Of a stretch of 42,182 nucleotides of DNA, positions 40,966 through 42,182 are shown one piece after another (positions within the stretch are counted from its first letter, which is position 1; the number at the start of each line of letters is the position of its first letter). The stretch covers positions 42,921-85,102 of the forward strand of contig LFRQ01000106.1 in assembly GCA_001512835.1 (NCBI GenBank), given 5' to 3'. The stretch comes from Clostridia bacterium DTU022 (GTDB lineage Bacteria > Bacillota > Dethiobacteria > DTU022). Made by a program: the position numbers and the translations under genes. The notes beneath the pieces were generated by a model. That model saw nothing but the letters and a program-made list of their open reading frames with translations, was not told where the DNA came from and ran no database searches.

Positions 40966-41882
40966 CTAATTGTCCGCCTGCATCGCCTTCAAGGCCTCGA
41001 TCAGCAGGGGCATGTACTCGTGGATGTCGCCGACAATCCCGTAGTCCGCCGCCCTGAAAATAGGGGCGGTTTCATCCTTGTTTATGGCCACAATGATCCT
41101 GCTGTCCCGGCACCCATATATATGCTGAATCTGTCCCGAAATGGCCAGGGTGAAATAGAGATCGGGACTGATAACCGCACCGGAGATGCCCACATAGCGT
41201 TCCAAAGGCAGCCAGTGGCGCTGTTCCGCGACGCCCCGGCTGCAGGCCAGTTCCGCCCCCATAAGCCTGGCTATTTCCCGGGCCGTCTCCACATCCGCCT
41301 CCTGCGCTCCCATGCCGATGCCCACCACCCTGCACGCAGCGCTCAAATCTACACCGGTCTTCTCGACGGGTTCTTCTTTGATCACCGTTACGCGCTTATC
41401 GGGCTCTAAGGATATTCTCTCCACGCTGCCCTTTGCGCCTGCGGCTTCCGCTGCCGCCAACCCCCGTCCTGCCGTCACCACGCCGAAGCCCCTCAGCTTT
41501 TCCTGCCGGCACACAAGGCCGCTGTATATGGTTAGCTCGACGATAAAACTGCCGTCCACCAGGGCAATATTATGGGCATCGCTGATCATGGCGGCATCGG
41601 CATACGCAGCCACGGAAGCGGCCAGCTCCCGACCCACGGGCGTGGACCCCACCAGGAACAGGTCCGCGCCATCTCCAGCAAAAAATCAGCCATTGCTCGG
41701 GCATAGCTTTCGGGACGGTCTGTTCCGTCGATGATGTAGACCTTTGCCGGGCCGTATTCCAGAAGGGCCCGAGCCATCTTTTCATCAAAGGCGAAGGCAG
41801 CAGCCTCAGCGCCCAAGTCGGCCGCCGCGGTAAGAAGGCCGGTGGCCAGGTTTTTTTTTCGCTGAATACAAAATTTTTTCAT
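40966..41882 (-). pseudogene. etfA: Electron transfer flavoprotein alpha subunit, frameshifted
   Basis: The FAD-binding C-terminal half is intact in one frame from about 41660 to 40966 (ISPDLYFTLAISGQIQHIYG, INKDETAPIFRAADYGIVGD). The N-terminal half (ATGLLTAAADLGAEAAAFAF ... PESYARAMADFLLEM) is in another frame. One missing G near 41667-41671 (EMGADLFLVGSTPVGREL would be restored) explains the break. The start ATG overlaps the etfB stop (TGATG). The first residues also look disturbed: VFSEKK can be read in a third frame around A runs at 41850-41880. EtfAB passes electrons between acyl-CoA dehydrogenases and other carriers. It may be a true pseudogene or a sequencing artefact. Confidence 0.85.
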
Positions 41883-42182
41883 CAGCACAAAATCCCTTCT
41901 TTAACCAAGGCTTTCAGCAGCGCCTCCAGTTTTTCACTGCTGCTGCCTTCGTCAAAGATAATATTCTTGCGCACCTTTTATAGCCCTGGCTGGCAATGAC
42001 TTCTGTTTTGCGGGTCAGGGCCTCCGCCTCCAGCCCGAGGGCGGCCAGCTCAAGCCGGTGCTGCGGTTTTTTTGCCGAAGCCATGATGGCTCTCAAGCTG
42101 GGGAGCCTAAAGGGGAAAGAACAGGGGTTTCTCCTTTTGAAACATGCTGCAACAAAATCTAAATTCAGGGGATCATTTGGAG
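41882..42182 (-). pseudogene. etfB: Electron transfer flavoprotein beta subunit, partial and frameshifted
   Basis: The end of EtfB is recognisable: LPSLRAIMASAKKPQHRLEL then LGLEAEALTRKTEVIASQGY, followed in a second frame by a C-terminus NIIFDEGSSSEKLEALLKAL. One missing A in the A4 run near 41976-41979 joins them as GYKKVRKN. A missing C near 42111-42114 would join the upstream GETPVLSP to FRLPSLRA. The gene continues past the right edge. Its stop overlaps the etfA start. Confidence 0.7.

Overview
The window looks like chromosomal DNA of a GC-rich, endospore-forming Clostridia-type Firmicute (Moorella / Desulfotomaculum / Pelotomaculum-like). The evidence is strong AGGAGG ribosome-binding sites with many TTG and GTG starts, a T-box riboswitch, Rex, YlxP/DUF503 and YetF/DUF421 proteins, and several promoters that fit the sigma-H consensus. 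The genus is an inference. Most genes are on the minus strand.

Layout. 1-2.4 kb: partial DUF1614 membrane protein, FmdB-type zinc ribbon and serA, with a terminator on each side of the serA unit and a tiny very basic ORF upstream. 2.8-6.2 kb: divergent sigma-H-like promoters and a plus-strand operon of a conserved hypothetical protein, a 26-residue membrane peptide inside an 18-bp long-range RNA stem, an HD-GYP protein and a DUF5317 protein. 6.2-11.9 kb: oppABCDF operon ending in a 54-residue membrane protein. 12.2-13.3 kb: msrAB fusion. 13.5-16.0 kb: three-gene plus-strand unit of unknown function (PH-like duplicated protein and two zinc-ribbon proteins). 16.2-18.5 kb: M24 peptidase-like protein, SCP2 protein and TetR regulator with a clear promoter/operator. 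18.7-19.8 kb: 31-bp tandem repeats and two small membrane proteins. 20.0-22.7 kb: CapA-like and BPL_N-like membrane-anchored proteins. 23.0-23.5 kb: five tRNAs (Asp-Phe-Gly-Cys-Leu). 23.5-27.8 kb: rex, mnmM, yetF, ylxP, bifunctional nuclease, radical SAM protein. 27.9-33.6 kb: pyrE-like gene, glycerate kinase, response regulator and histidine kinase, lipoprotein, LUD protein, DUF456 protein. 33.8-40.9 kb: arginine operon argC-J-B-D-F followed by a cyclic 2,3-diphosphoglycerate synthetase-like gene, led by an Arg T-box. 40.9-42.2 kb: etfB and etfA, each interrupted by single-base frameshifts at homopolymers.

The genes form several coherent programs. Arginine synthesis is controlled by tRNA-Arg charging. 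Redox sensing is represented by Rex. A transition-phase program is suggested because the opp operon, the HD-GYP operon and the zinc-ribbon operon each carry a promoter resembling sigma-H. The most interesting unexplained items are the long-stem RNA that encloses a micro-ORF upstream of the HD-GYP gene, the PH-like/zinc-ribbon module, and three places where a perfect ribosome-binding site sits exactly 8 nt before a CTG codon.
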